A stretch of 64,000 nucleotides of DNA from Burkholderiales bacterium (GTDB taxonomy: Bacteria; Pseudomonadota; Gammaproteobacteria; Burkholderiales; Burkholderiaceae_C). Positions 51,788 through 62,178 of this stretch are shown here, in pieces. Below the pieces are notes generated by a model. That model saw only the letters and a program-made list of their open reading frames with translations, was not told the DNA's origin and searched no databases. Within the stretch, counting starts at the first letter, position 1, and the number at the start of each line of letters is the position of its first letter. A program made the position numbers and the translations under genes. The stretch covers positions 186,001 through 250,000 of the forward strand of contig JAGWTR010000005.1 in assembly GCA_028868855.1 (NCBI GenBank), read 5' to 3'.

Positions 51788-53044
51788 TCAGCCGCGAGGC
51801 TCTTCCAGCCCGAACGCCTTGTGCAGGGCACGCACGGCCAGTTCCATGTACTTCTCGTCCAGCACCACCGAGGTCTTGATCTCGCTGGTCGTGATCATCT
51901 GGATGTTGATGTTTTCTTCAGCCAGGCAACGGAACATGGTGCTTGCGATACCCGAATGGCTGCGCATGCCAATGCCCACGATGGAAACCTTGCAGATCTT
52001 GGGGTCGCCCACGACCTTTTGCGCCCCCAGAGCGGGCACCACCTTGGCTTCCAGCAACTCAAGCGTGCGCGCATAGTCGTTGCGGTTCACGGTGAACGAG
52101 AAGTCGGTTTTGCCATCGTGAGACACGTTCTGAATGATCACGTCGATGTCAATGTTGGCCTCGGCCACCTTGCCCAGGATCTGGTAGGCAATGCCCGGGG
52201 TATCTGGCACACCGACCACGGTGATTTTGGCTTCATCGCGCGTGAAGGCGATGCCCGAGACAACGGCTTGTTCCATTTTTTCGTCTTCCTCAAAGCTGAT
52301 CAGGGTGCCCGACGAGGCTTCTTCGTCGAGTGGAATATCCCAGGGCGTGAAGCTGGAGAGCACGCGCAAAGGCACACGGTATTTGCCGGCGAACTCCACC
52401 GAACGGATCTGCAGCACCTTGGAGCCCAGGCTGGCCATTTCCAGCATTTCCTCAAAGCTGATGCTCTTAAGGCGCCGTGCATCGGGCACCACACGGGGAT
52501 CGGTGGTGTAGACGCCATCCACATCGGTGTAGATCAGGCATTCGGCCGCCTTCATGGCCGCCGCAATGGCCACCGCCGAGGTATCCGAGCCGCCTCGGCC
52601 CAGTGTCGTGATGTGACCTTCGGGGTCAACGCCCTGAAAACCGGTGACCACCACCACTTTGCCCGCAGCCAGATCGGCGCGCACACGGGCATCGTCAATG
52701 CTTTCGATGCGCGCTTTGGTAAAGGACGAATCGGTCTTGACCGGCACCTGCCACCCCGCATAGCTGACGGCCTCCAGGCCTTCGGCTTGCAAAGCGATGG
52801 ACAAGAGCCCCACCGACACCTGCTCGCCGGTCGAGGCGATCATGTCCAGTTCGCGGGGGCTGGGGCGCTCGGAGATTTCCTTGGCCAGGCCAAGCAGGCG
52901 GTTCGTGTCGCCGCTCATGGCCGAGGGCACGACCACCAGTTGGTGGCCGGCGCGCACCCACTTCGCCACGCGTTTGGCCACGTTGCGAATGCGCTCGGTC
53001 GAGCCCATCGACGTGCCGCCGTATTTGTGAACAATCAGTGCCAT
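51788..53044 (-). CDS. lysC: Aspartate kinase
   Basis: This enzyme phosphorylates aspartate, the first step to Lys, Thr, Met and diaminopimelate. The 418-residue protein has the N-terminal kinase motif VHKYGGTSMGSTERI, GFQGVDPEGHITTLGRGGSD (substrate loop) and two C-terminal ACT domains (about 265-400, ITVVGVPDTPGIAYQILG, SIVGIGMRSHSGIASTMF), indicating feedback control by Lys and/or Thr. It follows tilS and precedes tRNA-Ser, the order seen in Comamonadaceae. Confidence 0.97.
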   Translation of the reverse strand: MALIVHKYGGTSMGSTERIRNVAKRVAKWVRAGHQLVVVPSAMSGDTNRLLGLAKEISERPSPRELDMIASTGEQVSVGLLSIALQAEGLEAVSYAGWQVPVKTDSSFTKARIESIDDARVRADLAAGKVVVVTGFQGVDPEGHITTLGRGGSDTSAVAIAAAMKAAECLIYTDVDGVYTTDPRVVPDARRLKSISFEEMLEMASLGSKVLQIRSVEFAGKYRVPLRVLSSFTPWDIPLDEEASSGTLISFEEDEKMEQAVVSGIAFTRDEAKITVVGVPDTPGIAYQILGKVAEANIDIDVIIQNVSHDGKTDFSFTVNRNDYARTLELLEAKVVPALGAQKVVGDPKICKVSIVGIGMRSHSGIASTMFRCLAEENINIQMITTSEIKTSVVLDEKYMELAVRALHKAFGLEEPRG

Positions 53045-53137
53045 GTCAGATTTTGGAAGAAAAAAGGTCGCAGAACCAAACCCATGATTTTAGCCCGACC
53101 CACACTCGCCGCAAGCAAACACAGGCGTGAAGCGTGG

Positions 53138-54553
53138 CTAGATTGTCAGATCATCCACCCAAGTGAGGGTCACCAAGGGCTCATCGGAATGCCCCCACGC
53201 ACGCGCATCCAAGCCCAACCCCCGCACATAGATCAATCGGTCGCACGCAACGATGAGCGGGCCAGCACGCTCCCACTCCGGCACCGCCTCGGCCTGAAAC
53301 TGCTTTCTGAGCGAGCGCGCCGGACGCTTGGGTCCCAGCTGAAAGTTTTCGCCACCCTGGCGGGATCGCAGCGTGACCTGCCCCAGTTGCGACAAAGCCA
53401 CCCCGTCTGCGAGCACCGGCGACACCACCAAGGTGCCGCCCCATTCGGGCACAGGATAAACGCCAGTCGCTGTGATGCTCAACACCACGTCAAGCACCGG
53501 CGCCACCGCCAGACTTGCCGGACGCCAAGACAGCAGCCCCCGATACAGCCCCACGTCAAACGCACCACAACGCCATTGAATCGACCGGCCAGTATCGATC
53601 AGGGCCGGCATCTCCTGCGTCATGCGAGCCACCGAACTGGCCGGCAAGAAACGCCCCGTTTGCATCGTGAACCAATGCCGCAGCAACTCACGCTGGTGCG
53701 CCAGCGGTGTCCGCAGCAAGGCGTGTGCATCCAAGGCCCCGGCAGGCACATCGTCAGAATCGGTCGCATACAAGGGCACCAAGGACTGAGCCAGCCAATC
53801 GTCCAAACAGGATCGCGCATCGGCCGCCCGCCCCGCCGCTTGGGCCAGGGACGCCTCCGCCTGTTCAAACGCAGAGGCCAACGCCGGCCATACCGCCAGC
53901 CGCATTCGATTGCGGGCAAAACGCGGGTTGACGTTGCTGTCATCCTCGACAAACATCAAGCCGTGCTGGCGAACATAAGCCTCAATGGCCTCACGCGGGT
54001 GATGCAACCAAGGCCGCACCCAACGGATGCCATGGCGTTGCGCTTCCTGGGGCATGCCCGACAAACCGGCCACACCCGCACCGCGCAGGGCCTGCAGCAA
54101 AAACGTCTCAGCCTGATCGCGCCGATGGTGAGCCAGCAGCACCGTGTCAGCGCCAGCCTCATCGGCCATGGCCTTCAAGGCCTTGTAGCGTGCATCGCGC
54201 GCCACCGCTTCAACACTGTCACCCTCTTCAGGGGTGAGGCTGAGCTTGCGCCACGTCAGACTGACCGGCAGACCCTGGGCCGCCCAGGCCGCGCATTGCG
54301 CCTGCGCATGGGCCAGCCATTGATCAGCATGAGCGCTCAAGCCATGGTGAATATGCAATGCCACGACACTTGCGCCGGGCAAGGCCGCCGCCGCTACCGA
54401 CGTGGCATGCAAGAGCGCCGTTGAATCACGCCCGCCGCTGTAGGCCACGGCCAGGCAAGCGCCCGCGACAGGCGCACCCAGACCCGAGGCGTTATCCAGC
54501 AGCTCAATGCTCCTTGGTGTCGTTGTAACGGCCGTAGCTTTGCAAGCGGTCAT
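53138..54553 (-). CDS. tilS: tRNA(Ile)-lysidine synthase TilS
   Basis: TilS converts the wobble C34 of tRNA-Ile(CAU) to lysidine so that it reads AUA. The 471-residue frame has the PP-loop ATP motif [15 protein letters not shown] and the downstream [21 protein letters not shown] TilS substrate-binding domain (about 210-290) and a C-terminal domain with [17 protein letters not shown] follow. The ATG at 54553 would overlap accA by 50 bases and put about 30 residues before the PP-loop core; a later non-ATG start is possible, since AAGGAG occurs at the accA end. The gene lies between accA and lysC. Confidence 0.94.
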   Translation of the reverse strand: MTACKATAVTTTPRSIELLDNASGLGAPVAGACLAVAYSGGRDSTALLHATSVAAAALPGASVVALHIHHGLSAHADQWLAHAQAQCAAWAAQGLPVSLTWRKLSLTPEEGDSVEAVARDARYKALKAMADEAGADTVLLAHHRRDQAETFLLQALRGAGVAGLSGMPQEAQRHGIRWVRPWLHHPREAIEAYVRQHGLMFVEDDSNVNPRFARNRMRLAVWPALASAFEQAEASLAQAAGRAADARSCLDDWLAQSLVPLYATDSDDVPAGALDAHALLRTPLAHQRELLRHWFTMQTGRFLPASSVARMTQEMPALIDTGRSIQWRCGAFDVGLYRGLLSWRPASLAVAPVLDVVLSITATGVYPVPEWGGTLVVSPVLADGVALSQLGQVTLRSRQGGENFQLGPKRPARSLRKQFQAEAVPEWERAGPLIVACDRLIYVRGLGLDARAWGHSDEPLVTLTWVDDLTI

Positions 54554-55475
54554 AGCGCTGCTGCAGCAAGTCCTTCACCTTCAGGTCGCTGACCTGACGG
54601 AAGGCATCATTGATCGCCCGCTTCAAATTGGCCGCTGCCTGTTTGTGATCACGGTGCGCACCACCCACGGGCTCGCTGATGATCTTGTCGATCAGACCCA
54701 GCGCCTTCAGACGATGGGCCGTGATCCCCAAAGCCTCGGCAGCATCAGACGCACGGTCAGACGTTTTCCACAGAATCGAGGCGCAGCCTTCCGGAGAAAT
54801 CACCGAGTAGACCGAGTACTGCATCATCAACACCTGATCGGCCACGCTGATGGCCAGGGCCCCGCCGGAACCACCCTCGCCGATGATCGTGGTGATGATG
54901 GGCACTTCCAGCCGCGCCATTTCAAAAATGTTGCGGCCAATCGCTTCAGACTGATTGCGCTCTTCGGCACCGATGCCTGGATAGGCGCCGGGCGTATCAA
55001 CGAAGGTGAACACGGGCAGGCCAAACTTCTCGGCCACCTTCATCAGGCGCAGGGCCTTGCGGTAGCCCTCGGGGCGCGACATGCCAAAGTTGCGCATGGC
55101 ACGCTCTTTGGTGTCCCGGCCTTTTTGATGGCCCAGCACCATACAGGCCTGACCATTGAAACGCGCCAGCCCACCCACAATGGACAGGTCATCGGCGTAA
55201 TGGCGGTCGCCATGCAATTCCTGGAAATCAGTGAACAGGTCGTTGACGTAATCCAAGGTATAGGGCCGCTGCGGATGCCGCGCAATTTGCGTGACCTGCC
55301 ACGGCGTCAGGTGCGAATAGACATCCTTGGTCAGCTGCAGGCTTTTCTTGCTCAGGCGGTCGATCTCTTCCGAGATGTCGACGGCCGATTCGCTTTGCAC
55401 ATAGCGCAGCTCTTCGATCTTGCTTTCGAGCTCAGAGATGGGCTGCTCGAATTCCAAAAAGTGTCGTTTGCTCAT
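54504..55475 (-). CDS. accA: Acetyl-CoA carboxylase carboxyltransferase subunit alpha
   Basis: AccA with AccD forms the carboxyltransferase that makes malonyl-CoA. The 323-residue protein has the standard layout: [19 protein letters not shown] at the N-terminus, [59 protein letters not shown] and the oxyanion-hole region [12 protein letters not shown]. Length matches E. coli AccA (319). It lies in the cysS-alkA-accA-tilS-lysC order. Confidence 0.98.
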   Translation of the reverse strand: MSKRHFLEFEQPISELESKIEELRYVQSESAVDISEEIDRLSKKSLQLTKDVYSHLTPWQVTQIARHPQRPYTLDYVNDLFTDFQELHGDRHYADDLSIVGGLARFNGQACMVLGHQKGRDTKERAMRNFGMSRPEGYRKALRLMKVAEKFGLPVFTFVDTPGAYPGIGAEERNQSEAIGRNIFEMARLEVPIITTIIGEGGSGGALAISVADQVLMMQYSVYSVISPEGCASILWKTSDRASDAAEALGITAHRLKALGLIDKIISEPVGGAHRDHKQAAANLKRAINDAFRQVSDLKVKDLLQQRYDRLQSYGRYNDTKEH

Positions 55476-55506
55476 GACAAGTCTTCCTCAGTCAGACAGC
55501 AGGCTG

Positions 55507-56208
55507 TCAGTATTCCACGGGCAGCGGCTCCAGGCTGCGCCACAGGTACCACGTACCCACCGTGCGGTAGGGTGCCCAAGCCTCGGCAATGTCGCGCGCC
55601 TCGGCACGCGACACCGGCTCACCACTGAAATAACTCATGCTGATCCCTTTGATCAGCCCTGCGTCGTCCAGCGGCAGCACATTGGGCCGCATCAGGTGAA
55701 AAATCAAAAACATTTCGGCCGTCCAACGGCCAATGCCACGAATGTCCACCAACTCTTCGATGATGGCCTCGTCATCCATGCGCGCCCAATGGTTCACATG
55801 AACGTGCCCATCCTCAAAATGCCGAGCCAAGTCTTGCAGGTATTCTGCCTTGCGCAAAGACAAGCCAGCCGTGCGCAACTGCTCCGGCTTCATGGACAAG
55901 ACCGTGGGCACCGCCAGAGGGCCGCGAAACTCGGCCTGATCGTGTCCCAGCAAGGCCATCAGGCGGTTCCATACCGACTGCGCCGCTTTGACCGAAATTT
56001 GTTGTCCCACAATGGATCGCGCCAGCGTCGTGAAAGCGTCGCCGCGACTTTGCAAGCAGGCATGACCATGACTGGCCACCAATTTACGCATCACTCGATC
56101 GCGCTTGGCCAGATGCTTGCATGCATCTTGCCAGTAAGCAGGCGTCACCAAGGCCACGACCGTCGCCCCCGCATCAACCCCGCTCGAAGAAGGTGTGGGC
56201 AACACCAT
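55507..56208 (-). CDS. alkA: DNA-3-methyladenine glycosylase II-like (HhH-GPD)
   Basis: This base-excision enzyme removes alkylated purines. The 233-residue protein has the HhH-GPD fold: LARSIVGQQISVKAAQSVW, LRKAEYLQDLARHF, the helix-hairpin-helix LVDIRGIGRWTAEMFLIF, and the catalytic Asp in VLPLDDAGLIKG. It lacks the Cys-rich Fe-S loop of endonuclease III. The chosen ATG at 56208 overlaps the cysS stop (TGATG); a GTG at 56223 is possible. The accA gene follows. Confidence 0.92.
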   Translation of the reverse strand: MVLPTPSSSGVDAGATVVALVTPAYWQDACKHLAKRDRVMRKLVASHGHACLQSRGDAFTTLARSIVGQQISVKAAQSVWNRLMALLGHDQAEFRGPLAVPTVLSMKPEQLRTAGLSLRKAEYLQDLARHFEDGHVHVNHWARMDDEAIIEELVDIRGIGRWTAEMFLIFHLMRPNVLPLDDAGLIKGISMSYFSGEPVSRAEARDIAEAWAPYRTVGTWYLWRSLEPLPVEY

Positions 56209-57596
56209 CAGGCCTTCACCCACGTGGTGCCCAGCGCACCGTCTTTCAAGACGATACCTTGCTTGGCCAACTCATCACGAATGCGGTCGGACTCGGCAAA
56301 ATTGCGCGCTTTCTTGGCCACCGAGCGCGCGTCGATGAGCGCCTCAATGGCGGCAACATCAACCTCAGCGTCCTGCGCGCCGCCAGCTTGCAAATAAGCC
56401 TTGGGTGATTGCTGCAGCAAACCCAGGATTCCCCCCAGGCTCTTGAGCAGACTCGCCGCCTCCAGAGACCCCGAACGATTCACCTCGGCGGCCAGGTCAA
56501 ACAAGACGGACACCGCGATCGGCGTGTTGAAGTCCTCGTCCATTGCCGCCTTAAAACGCGCCGCTTGCGGGTGCAACCAATTGACCGCCTGCGTCGCACC
56601 GACGTTCACGGTATCCAACGCGGTATACATGCGACGAAGGCCATGGCGAGCATCGTCCAGCCCTGCATCGCTGTAATTAAAAGGGCTTCGGTAGTGCGCA
56701 CGAAGCATGAAAAACCGCACGGTTTCGCCGTCGTAGCTTTTCAGTACGTCACGGATCGTGAAGAAGTTGCCCACCGACTTGGACATCTTCTCGTTGTCCA
56801 CGTTCAAGAAACCGTTGTGCATCCAGTAATTCACAAAAGGCTTGCCGCTCGCCCCTTCGCTTTGCGCGATCTCATTTTCATGGTGGGGAAACTGCAAGTC
56901 CAAACCGCCGCCATGAATGTCAAAGTGCTCGCCCAGCAAGGCGCAACTCATGGCAGAGCATTCAATGTGCCAGCCGGGACGCCCCACGCCAAAAACCGAC
57001 TCATACTTGGCGTCCGCCGGTTCTTCCAGCTTGGCAGCTTTCCACAAGACAAAATCGAGCGGATCGCGCTTGCCGTCATCCACAGCCACTCGCTCCCCGG
57101 CCCGCAATTGATCCAGCGACTTGCCGGACAACTTGCCATAGCCTTCAAACTTGCGCACGGCGTAGTTCACATCACCATTGGAGGCGCGATAAGCCAGGCC
57201 CCGCCCTTCCAGCCTGCCGATCATGTCCACCATCTGGGACACATAGTCGGTAGCCCTGGGCTCATGCGTGGGCAGTTCAATGCCCAACGCGGCGACGTCC
57301 TGATGCATCGCGGCGGTCATTTCATCGGTCAACTGGCGGATGGTGATGCCCCGCTCAACGGCTCGACGGATGATCTTGTCGTCGATGTCGGTGATGTTGC
57401 GCACATAGGTCACGTCAAACCCGGAGGCGCGCAGCCAGCGCTGCACCACATCAAACGACATCATCATGCGGGCGTGTCCGACATGGCACAGGTCGTAGAT
57501 GGTCATGCCGCACACATAGAGGCTGACTTTGCCGCGAACCAGCGGAACGAACGATTCGACCTGCCGTGACAGGCTATTGAATAGGCGCAAACTCAT
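56208..57596 (-). CDS. cysS: Cysteinyl-tRNA synthetase
   Basis: This class I aminoacyl-tRNA synthetase charges tRNA-Cys. The 462-residue protein has the HIGH-like [15 protein letters not shown] with its zinc Cys, [12 protein letters not shown], the zinc-binding [23 protein letters not shown] split across the chain, and the signature [16 protein letters not shown] (KMSKS). The ATG at 57596 gives the usual [11 protein letters not shown] start; the longer frame upstream lacks homology. The 272 bases upstream, before the TPR gene, hold no gene I can support. Confidence 0.97.
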   Translation of the reverse strand: MSLRLFNSLSRQVESFVPLVRGKVSLYVCGMTIYDLCHVGHARMMMSFDVVQRWLRASGFDVTYVRNITDIDDKIIRRAVERGITIRQLTDEMTAAMHQDVAALGIELPTHEPRATDYVSQMVDMIGRLEGRGLAYRASNGDVNYAVRKFEGYGKLSGKSLDQLRAGERVAVDDGKRDPLDFVLWKAAKLEEPADAKYESVFGVGRPGWHIECSAMSCALLGEHFDIHGGGLDLQFPHHENEIAQSEGASGKPFVNYWMHNGFLNVDNEKMSKSVGNFFTIRDVLKSYDGETVRFFMLRAHYRSPFNYSDAGLDDARHGLRRMYTALDTVNVGATQAVNWLHPQAARFKAAMDEDFNTPIAVSVLFDLAAEVNRSGSLEAASLLKSLGGILGLLQQSPKAYLQAGGAQDAEVDVAAIEALIDARSVAKKARNFAESDRIRDELAKQGIVLKDGALGTTWVKA

Positions 57597-57868
57597 GGGT
57601 AAAAATGTAGCGATCAACTGCCCAAGACCGCCTCCGGTGTCGAGCGACACGGGGTCGAGCGGCACTTGCGGCACAGCGACAAATACGGCGGGCGTGCATG
57701 CAGACCCATCAAACTCGAAGCGCTCAGATACAATCGATAGAGTATAGCGGCCCGCCTCGGAATAAGCATGCTTAACGGGTTTAATGAACCGTTGCTGGCT
57801 GGTATTCTCGGCGAAAATCGCAAGCTAACAAGCCTCACCAAACCACACTCAACGGATTGACATCACCC

Positions 57869-58939
57869 ATGCAAGTTGTTGCGCCGAAAGCTGGATTTCG
57901 TTTGACAGTTCTGGCCGCGAAGTGCCTCGCTGTCGCCGCCCTGACCATGACTACTCTGGCGGTGCGCGCCGATGAAGTCGGTGATGTCCAGAAGCTTCTG
58001 GCGGCCGGAAAGAACACCGAAGCCTTGCAAAAGGCCGATCAAGTCCTGGCCAGCAAACCCCGTGATCCCATGATGCGCTTCTTGCGCGCCATCAGCCTGT
58101 CTCAGGCCGGCCGCACCCCCGAAGCCATCACCGCATTCACCAAGCTGACCGAAGACTACCCGGAACTGCCGGAACCCTTCAATAATTTGGCCGTGCTCTA
58201 TGCCCAGCAGGGGCAATACGACAAGTCCCGCAATGCGCTGGAAATGGCCATCCGCACCAACCCAAGTTACGCCACCGCCTACGAAAACCTGGGCGATGTC
58301 TATGCCAAACTGGCCAGTCAGGCCTACTCCAAGGCATTGCAAATCGACACCCGCTCCGCCGTGGCCCCAAAGTTGGCGATGATCCGCGACTTGTTCCCCA
58401 AAGAGCGAAATAGCGTCGCCATGGCGAGCGCTGCACCCGCTCCTACCCCTGCGCCCACCCCGGTCGCCAAGCCACCCGTGCAAGCCCCCGCGCCAGCACC
58501 GACTCCGACACCCGCACCCAAGCCGGCAGCAACGCCAGCCCCGGCCTCGACGCCGACTCCCAATGCCGCACCAGCCTTGGCCGCGGCCGAAGCGAAACCC
58601 GAAGCCGGTGTGCGCGAAGTTGAGACGGCGCTGCACGCATGGGCAGCGGCCTGGAGCAAGAAAGATCTCAAGCGGTATTTCGAAGCCTACAGCACCGATT
58701 TTGACAGCGGCAAATCACGCAAGATCTGGGAGCAGGAGCGCCGAGACCGTATCATGGGCAAGCGCAACATCTCCGTCAAACTCTCCAATGTGAGCGTGAC
58801 CGTCAACGGCAACAAAGCCACAGCCCGCTTCCATCAGGACTACAAGGCTGACAGTCTGAGTATCAGTAGTGGCAAACGGGTTGACCTGGTGCATGTAGGT
58901 GGACAATGGGTGATCGTGAAGGAAAGTACTGGTTCGTGA
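57869..58939 (+). CDS. Exported TPR protein with C-terminal NTF2-like (Cds6-type) domain
   Basis: The 356-residue protein has a Sec signal (about 1-34, ending LAVRADE), three to four TPR-like helix pairs (about 38-180, LRAISLSQAGRTPEAITAFT, LPEPFNNLAVLYAQQGQYDK, ATAYENLGDVYAKLASQAYS), a flexible Ala/Pro-rich linker (about 195-245) and a C-terminal NTF2-like domain (about 255-356, HAWAAAWSKKDLKRYFEAYS). The C-terminal domain resembles that at the end of the next gene's L,D-transpeptidase, so the two proteins probably act together on peptidoglycan. Start chosen at ATG 57869. Its stop overlaps the transpeptidase start (TGATG). Confidence 0.82.
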   Translation: MQVVAPKAGFRLTVLAAKCLAVAALTMTTLAVRADEVGDVQKLLAAGKNTEALQKADQVLASKPRDPMMRFLRAISLSQAGRTPEAITAFTKLTEDYPELPEPFNNLAVLYAQQGQYDKSRNALEMAIRTNPSYATAYENLGDVYAKLASQAYSKALQIDTRSAVAPKLAMIRDLFPKERNSVAMASAAPAPTPAPTPVAKPPVQAPAPAPTPTPAPKPAATPAPASTPTPNAAPALAAAEAKPEAGVREVETALHAWAAAWSKKDLKRYFEAYSTDFDSGKSRKIWEQERRDRIMGKRNISVKLSNVSVTVNGNKATARFHQDYKADSLSISSGKRVDLVHVGGQWVIVKESTGS

Positions 58940-60219
58940 TGAATCGATTGATCAACCGCCCGCCACGAAACAAGACAGGTAGGCGGTGGCAGGCGACGGC
59001 CTGCGTGACAGTGTTCATCGGCATGGTCGCCTTGCAAGGTTCGGCTTGGGCCAAACGTCGCCCCGGGGCCCCCCCACCAGCCCCGGTTGCAACACCGAAC
59101 CAGCATCAAAGCATGTCTGCAGAAGTGCGCCTGCTGGAAATTTACCGCCTGATTGGCGCCGGCCAAGTCAAGCATGCGCTGGACAATGCGCACTCGCTGG
59201 TCCAAGACGTGCCCAACTTTCAGTTGGCGCAACTGGTCTATGGCGACCTGCTACTCTCCCAGGCGGCGCCCCTGAAGGTCATGGGCAGCGCACCAACCAA
59301 CTTGGCCAACCTCGCTCCGCAGCGACTGGACCAATTGCGCATGGAAGCCGAACGCCGACTGCACGCCTTGCGCGCGCCACCGCCCGAAAACACCATCCCC
59401 ACACAGTTCATAGAGCTTCCACCCACCACGAAAAATGCCATCGCGGTGGACGCCAGCCGCTCTCGCCTCTATCTGTTCGAAAACGGCCCCGCCGGACTGC
59501 ACATGGTGGCCAGTCATTACGTATCGATCGGGCGACTCGGTGCGGAAAAAACCGTCCAAGGCGACCAACGCACTCCGCTGGGCGTGTACTACATCACCAG
59601 CCGACTTGGCGCCAAGCAGTTGACAAACTTCTATGGCTCGGGCGCTCTGCCACTGAACTACCCCAACGAATATGACCGCCGCCTGGGCCGAACTGGCTCG
59701 GGCATCTGGCTTCACGGCGTCCCCAGCGACAGCTATGCCCGCAGCCCCAACAGCACGGATGGCTGCGTGGTCCTTGCCAACCCCGAGCTTGAGTCCATTC
59801 TGGAACAGGTGCAACCCCGCAGCACCCCAGTCGTCATTGCCAAGGCGCTGGAATGGGTCCCGACCAAATCGGTCGAATCCTCACGCCACAACATGCGCAA
59901 CCTCATTGAGGGCTGGCGTGTGGCACGTGCCAGCGGAGACCTTTCGCGCCTGATGTCGTTCTACTCGCCCCAGTTCGCCAACGGAGATCGCAACATCAAT
60001 CAATGGCGAGAGCTGTTGGAACGAGAAGTCAAAACGCAACGCGGTCGCTCGCTGCAACTCAAGGACATGGCCATCCTCGGTTGGCGTGACAAGGGCGATG
60101 TCCTGGTGGTGACCTTCGGCGAAGTCTCTGACGGTCAACGAACCGGGGCCGTCAAACGTCAATATTGGGGCAAGGAAAATGGCCTCTGGAAAATATTCTT
60201 CGAAGGAGTGATTGGATGA
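58939..60219 (+). CDS. L,D-transpeptidase (YkuD family) with C-terminal NTF2-like domain
   Basis: This enzyme should form or exchange L,D cross-links in peptidoglycan or attach lipoprotein in the periplasm. The 426-residue protein has a signal/anchor (about 20-38). Its YkuD domain (about 145-290) carries the catalytic His in [11 protein letters not shown] and Ser/Cys in [13 protein letters not shown] (H-x-n-S-x-GC). The C-terminal domain (about 315-426) resembles the NTF2-like domain of the preceding TPR protein. It overlaps the TPR stop by 3 bases and its own stop overlaps the ppiA-like start (ATGA). Confidence 0.88.
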   Translation: MNRLINRPPRNKTGRRWQATACVTVFIGMVALQGSAWAKRRPGAPPPAPVATPNQHQSMSAEVRLLEIYRLIGAGQVKHALDNAHSLVQDVPNFQLAQLVYGDLLLSQAAPLKVMGSAPTNLANLAPQRLDQLRMEAERRLHALRAPPPENTIPTQFIELPPTTKNAIAVDASRSRLYLFENGPAGLHMVASHYVSIGRLGAEKTVQGDQRTPLGVYYITSRLGAKQLTNFYGSGALPLNYPNEYDRRLGRTGSGIWLHGVPSDSYARSPNSTDGCVVLANPELESILEQVQPRSTPVVIAKALEWVPTKSVESSRHNMRNLIEGWRVARASGDLSRLMSFYSPQFANGDRNINQWRELLEREVKTQRGRSLQLKDMAILGWRDKGDVLVVTFGEVSDGQRTGAVKRQYWGKENGLWKIFFEGVIG

Positions 60220-60791
60220 TTCGCCTACCTAAATTCGTCAACGCCAGTCTGCTGGCTGCTGCCTTCACCCTGGCCCCGCTGAACCATGCCGTAGCCCAGA
60301 CCGTCAAATTCTCCACCAGCGAAGGTGACATCGTTGTCCAGCTCGACGCCGCCAAGGCGCCAAAAACAGTAGAGAACTTTGTTCAGTACGTCAAGGCGGG
60401 GCACTACAGCGGCACGGTGTTTCACCGCGTCATTGAGAACTTCATGATCCAGGGCGGCGGCATGACCCCAGACATGAAAGAAAAGCCCACGCGAGCGCCC
60501 ATTGGCCTGGAAAGTCATAACGGCTTGAGTAACACGCGCGGCACCGTCGCCATGGCCCGTACCAACGCGCCCGACTCAGCCACCGCTCAGTTCTTCATCA
60601 ACGTCAAGGACAATGCCTTCCTGGACGCCTCCAACTCACCGGATGGCAATGGCTATGCGGTATTTGGCAAGGTGGTTCAGGGCATGGACGTGGTCGACAA
60701 AATCCGCAAAGTTTCAACAACTCAGAAGGGGCCGTATGGCGATGTGCCCGTGCGCCCTGTCGTGATCAAACAAGCCACCTTGGAGAAATAA
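60216..60791 (+). CDS. ppiA: Periplasmic cyclophilin-type peptidyl-prolyl isomerase
   Basis: The protein isomerises X-Pro bonds during folding. The 191-residue product has a Sec signal (about 1-24, ending NHAVAQT) and a cyclophilin fold with catalytic Arg in [16 protein letters not shown] and the segment [12 protein letters not shown]. It is like E. coli PpiA. It starts within the transpeptidase stop (ATGA), with a GAAGGAG site. The cytoplasmic homologue follows two bases later, so the gene pair is a duplication. Confidence 0.92.
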   Translation: MIRLPKFVNASLLAAAFTLAPLNHAVAQTVKFSTSEGDIVVQLDAAKAPKTVENFVQYVKAGHYSGTVFHRVIENFMIQGGGMTPDMKEKPTRAPIGLESHNGLSNTRGTVAMARTNAPDSATAQFFINVKDNAFLDASNSPDGNGYAVFGKVVQGMDVVDKIRKVSTTQKGPYGDVPVRPVVIKQATLEK

Positions 60792-60793
60792 AC

Positions 60794-61294
60794 ATGACCA
60801 AAACCGTCGAACTGCAAACCACCGCTGGTGTGATCCGTCTTGAACTGGACGACGCCAAGGCACCCGTCACCGTCGAAAATTTCCTGGGCTACGTGCGCAG
60901 CGGACACTACAACGGCACGGTGTTTCACCGCGTCATCAAGGGCTTCATGGTGCAAGGCGGCGGCTTTGAACCGGGCCTCAAGCAAAAACCAACATCGGCC
61001 GTCATCAAAAATGAAGCCAACAACGGCCTCAAGAACGAGCACTACACCGTGGCCATGGCCCGTACCAGCGACCCTCACTCGGCCAGTGCTCAGTTCTTCA
61101 TCAACACCACCAACAACGACTTCCTGAACTTCAAGTCGGAATCAGGCAGTGGCTGGGGCTATGCCGTGTTCGGAAAGGTCGTGGCCGGCACCGAGGTGGT
61201 GGACCAAATCGAAAAGGTCAAGACCGGCAACAAAGGCGGCCACGCTGACGTGCCCCTGGAAGACGTGCTCATCACCAGCGCTGTAGAAGTCTGA
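60794..61294 (+). CDS. ppiB: Cytoplasmic cyclophilin-type peptidyl-prolyl isomerase
   Basis: The 166-residue protein has no signal peptide and is the cytoplasmic counterpart of the preceding gene. It keeps the catalytic region [16 protein letters not shown] and [14 protein letters not shown], and the standard length of PpiB (164). It follows ppiA with a two-base gap, sharing its transcript. lpxH begins one base after its stop, the ppiB-lpxH order also found in gammaproteobacteria. Confidence 0.95.
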   Translation: MTKTVELQTTAGVIRLELDDAKAPVTVENFLGYVRSGHYNGTVFHRVIKGFMVQGGGFEPGLKQKPTSAVIKNEANNGLKNEHYTVAMARTSDPHSASAQFFINTTNNDFLNFKSESGSGWGYAVFGKVVAGTEVVDQIEKVKTGNKGGHADVPLEDVLITSAVEV

Positions 61295-61295
61295 C

Positions 61296-62099
61296 GTGAC
61301 TGGGGGCACCCTCCCCTTTCCTGCTGCACAGACGCTCAATGCACCGCCCTCGTGGCGGTGCATTGATTTTGTCTCTGACCTGCACCTGCACGCGGGACTG
61401 CCGCGCACGGCGCAGGCCCTGGCCCGCTACCTGCGCGAAACACCGGCCGATGCCGTGCTGATTCTGGGCGATCTGTTCGAGGCATGGGTTGGCGACGACA
61501 TGCGCCACACAGGTTTCGAAGCCGACTGCACCGCAGCCCTTGCCGATGCAGGAAAGCGCCTTTACCTGGGAATCATGGTCGGCAACCGCGACTTTCTGCT
61601 TGGGCAAGAAATGGTCGGTGCCTGCCATGCCCATCTCTTGAACGATCCAACCATCCTGAACGCATTCGGCCATCGCACGCTGCTCATCCACGGCGATGAG
61701 TTGTGTTTGACTGATGAGGCGTACCTGCGCTTCCGAACTGAAGTGCGCCAGCCCTCCTGGCGCCAGACATTTCTGGCACAACCATTGCACAAGCGCTTGC
61801 TCGTGGCACGACAGATGCGCGAAGGCAGCGCAAAACATCAGCACCAGCAAGCTCCGGCCATATGGGCCGATGTGGACGAGGCAACGGCCGTGGCCTGGAT
61901 GAGAGCGGCCCAAGCCGATGTGCTCGTGCATGGACACACCCACCACCCCAAAAGCCATCCAATTGGCGCGCCAGAGGCACCAGCGGGCACACGGCACGTC
62001 TTGAGTGACTGGGATTTCGACTCCCCAACCCATCCGCGTGGCGAGGTGTTGCGCCTAAGCGCCCAGGGCGTAGCGCGTCTGCCCGTCTTTCCGCGTTAA
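61296..62099 (+). CDS. lpxH: UDP-2,3-diacylglucosamine diphosphatase LpxH
   Basis: LpxH splits UDP-diacylglucosamine to lipid X in lipid A synthesis. The 267-residue protein is a calcineurin-like metallophosphoesterase with all motifs: FVSDLHLHAG, LILGDLFEAWVGDD, GNRDFLLG, LLIHGDELCLTDEAYL and DVLVHGHTHHPKSH. Translation starts at GTG (61296), one base after the ppiB stop. It ends before a hairpin terminator shared with clpA. Confidence 0.95.
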   Translation: MTGGTLPFPAAQTLNAPPSWRCIDFVSDLHLHAGLPRTAQALARYLRETPADAVLILGDLFEAWVGDDMRHTGFEADCTAALADAGKRLYLGIMVGNRDFLLGQEMVGACHAHLLNDPTILNAFGHRTLLIHGDELCLTDEAYLRFRTEVRQPSWRQTFLAQPLHKRLLVARQMREGSAKHQHQQAPAIWADVDEATAVAWMRAAQADVLVHGHTHHPKSHPIGAPEAPAGTRHVLSDWDFDSPTHPRGEVLRLSAQGVARLPVFPR

Positions 62100-62111
62100 C
62101 ACCACTGAAGG

Positions 62112-62142
62112 AACAAGGGCCCAGCGAAGCTGAGCCCTTGTT
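62112..62142. terminator. Bidirectional terminator between lpxH and clpA
   Basis: An imperfect long stem (AACAAGGGC with GCCCTTGTT, inner AGC with GCT) has a 3-base loop and T/A-rich ends on both sides. It serves the convergent lpxH and clpA genes. Confidence 0.7.
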
Positions 62143-62178
62143 TGAATGGTGCGCCTTAGGCAAGGCCCGGAACCACTC

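Noticed and set aside
51665-54424. A very long open frame on the plus strand antisense to lysC and tilS
   Set aside because: It lies opposite two well-conserved genes, shows no domain, and is the codon-bias shadow expected in GC-rich DNA.
57774-57794. AACGG...CCGTT inverted repeat before the TPR gene
   Set aside because: The arms are short and there is no T-run or known operator similarity; treated as chance.
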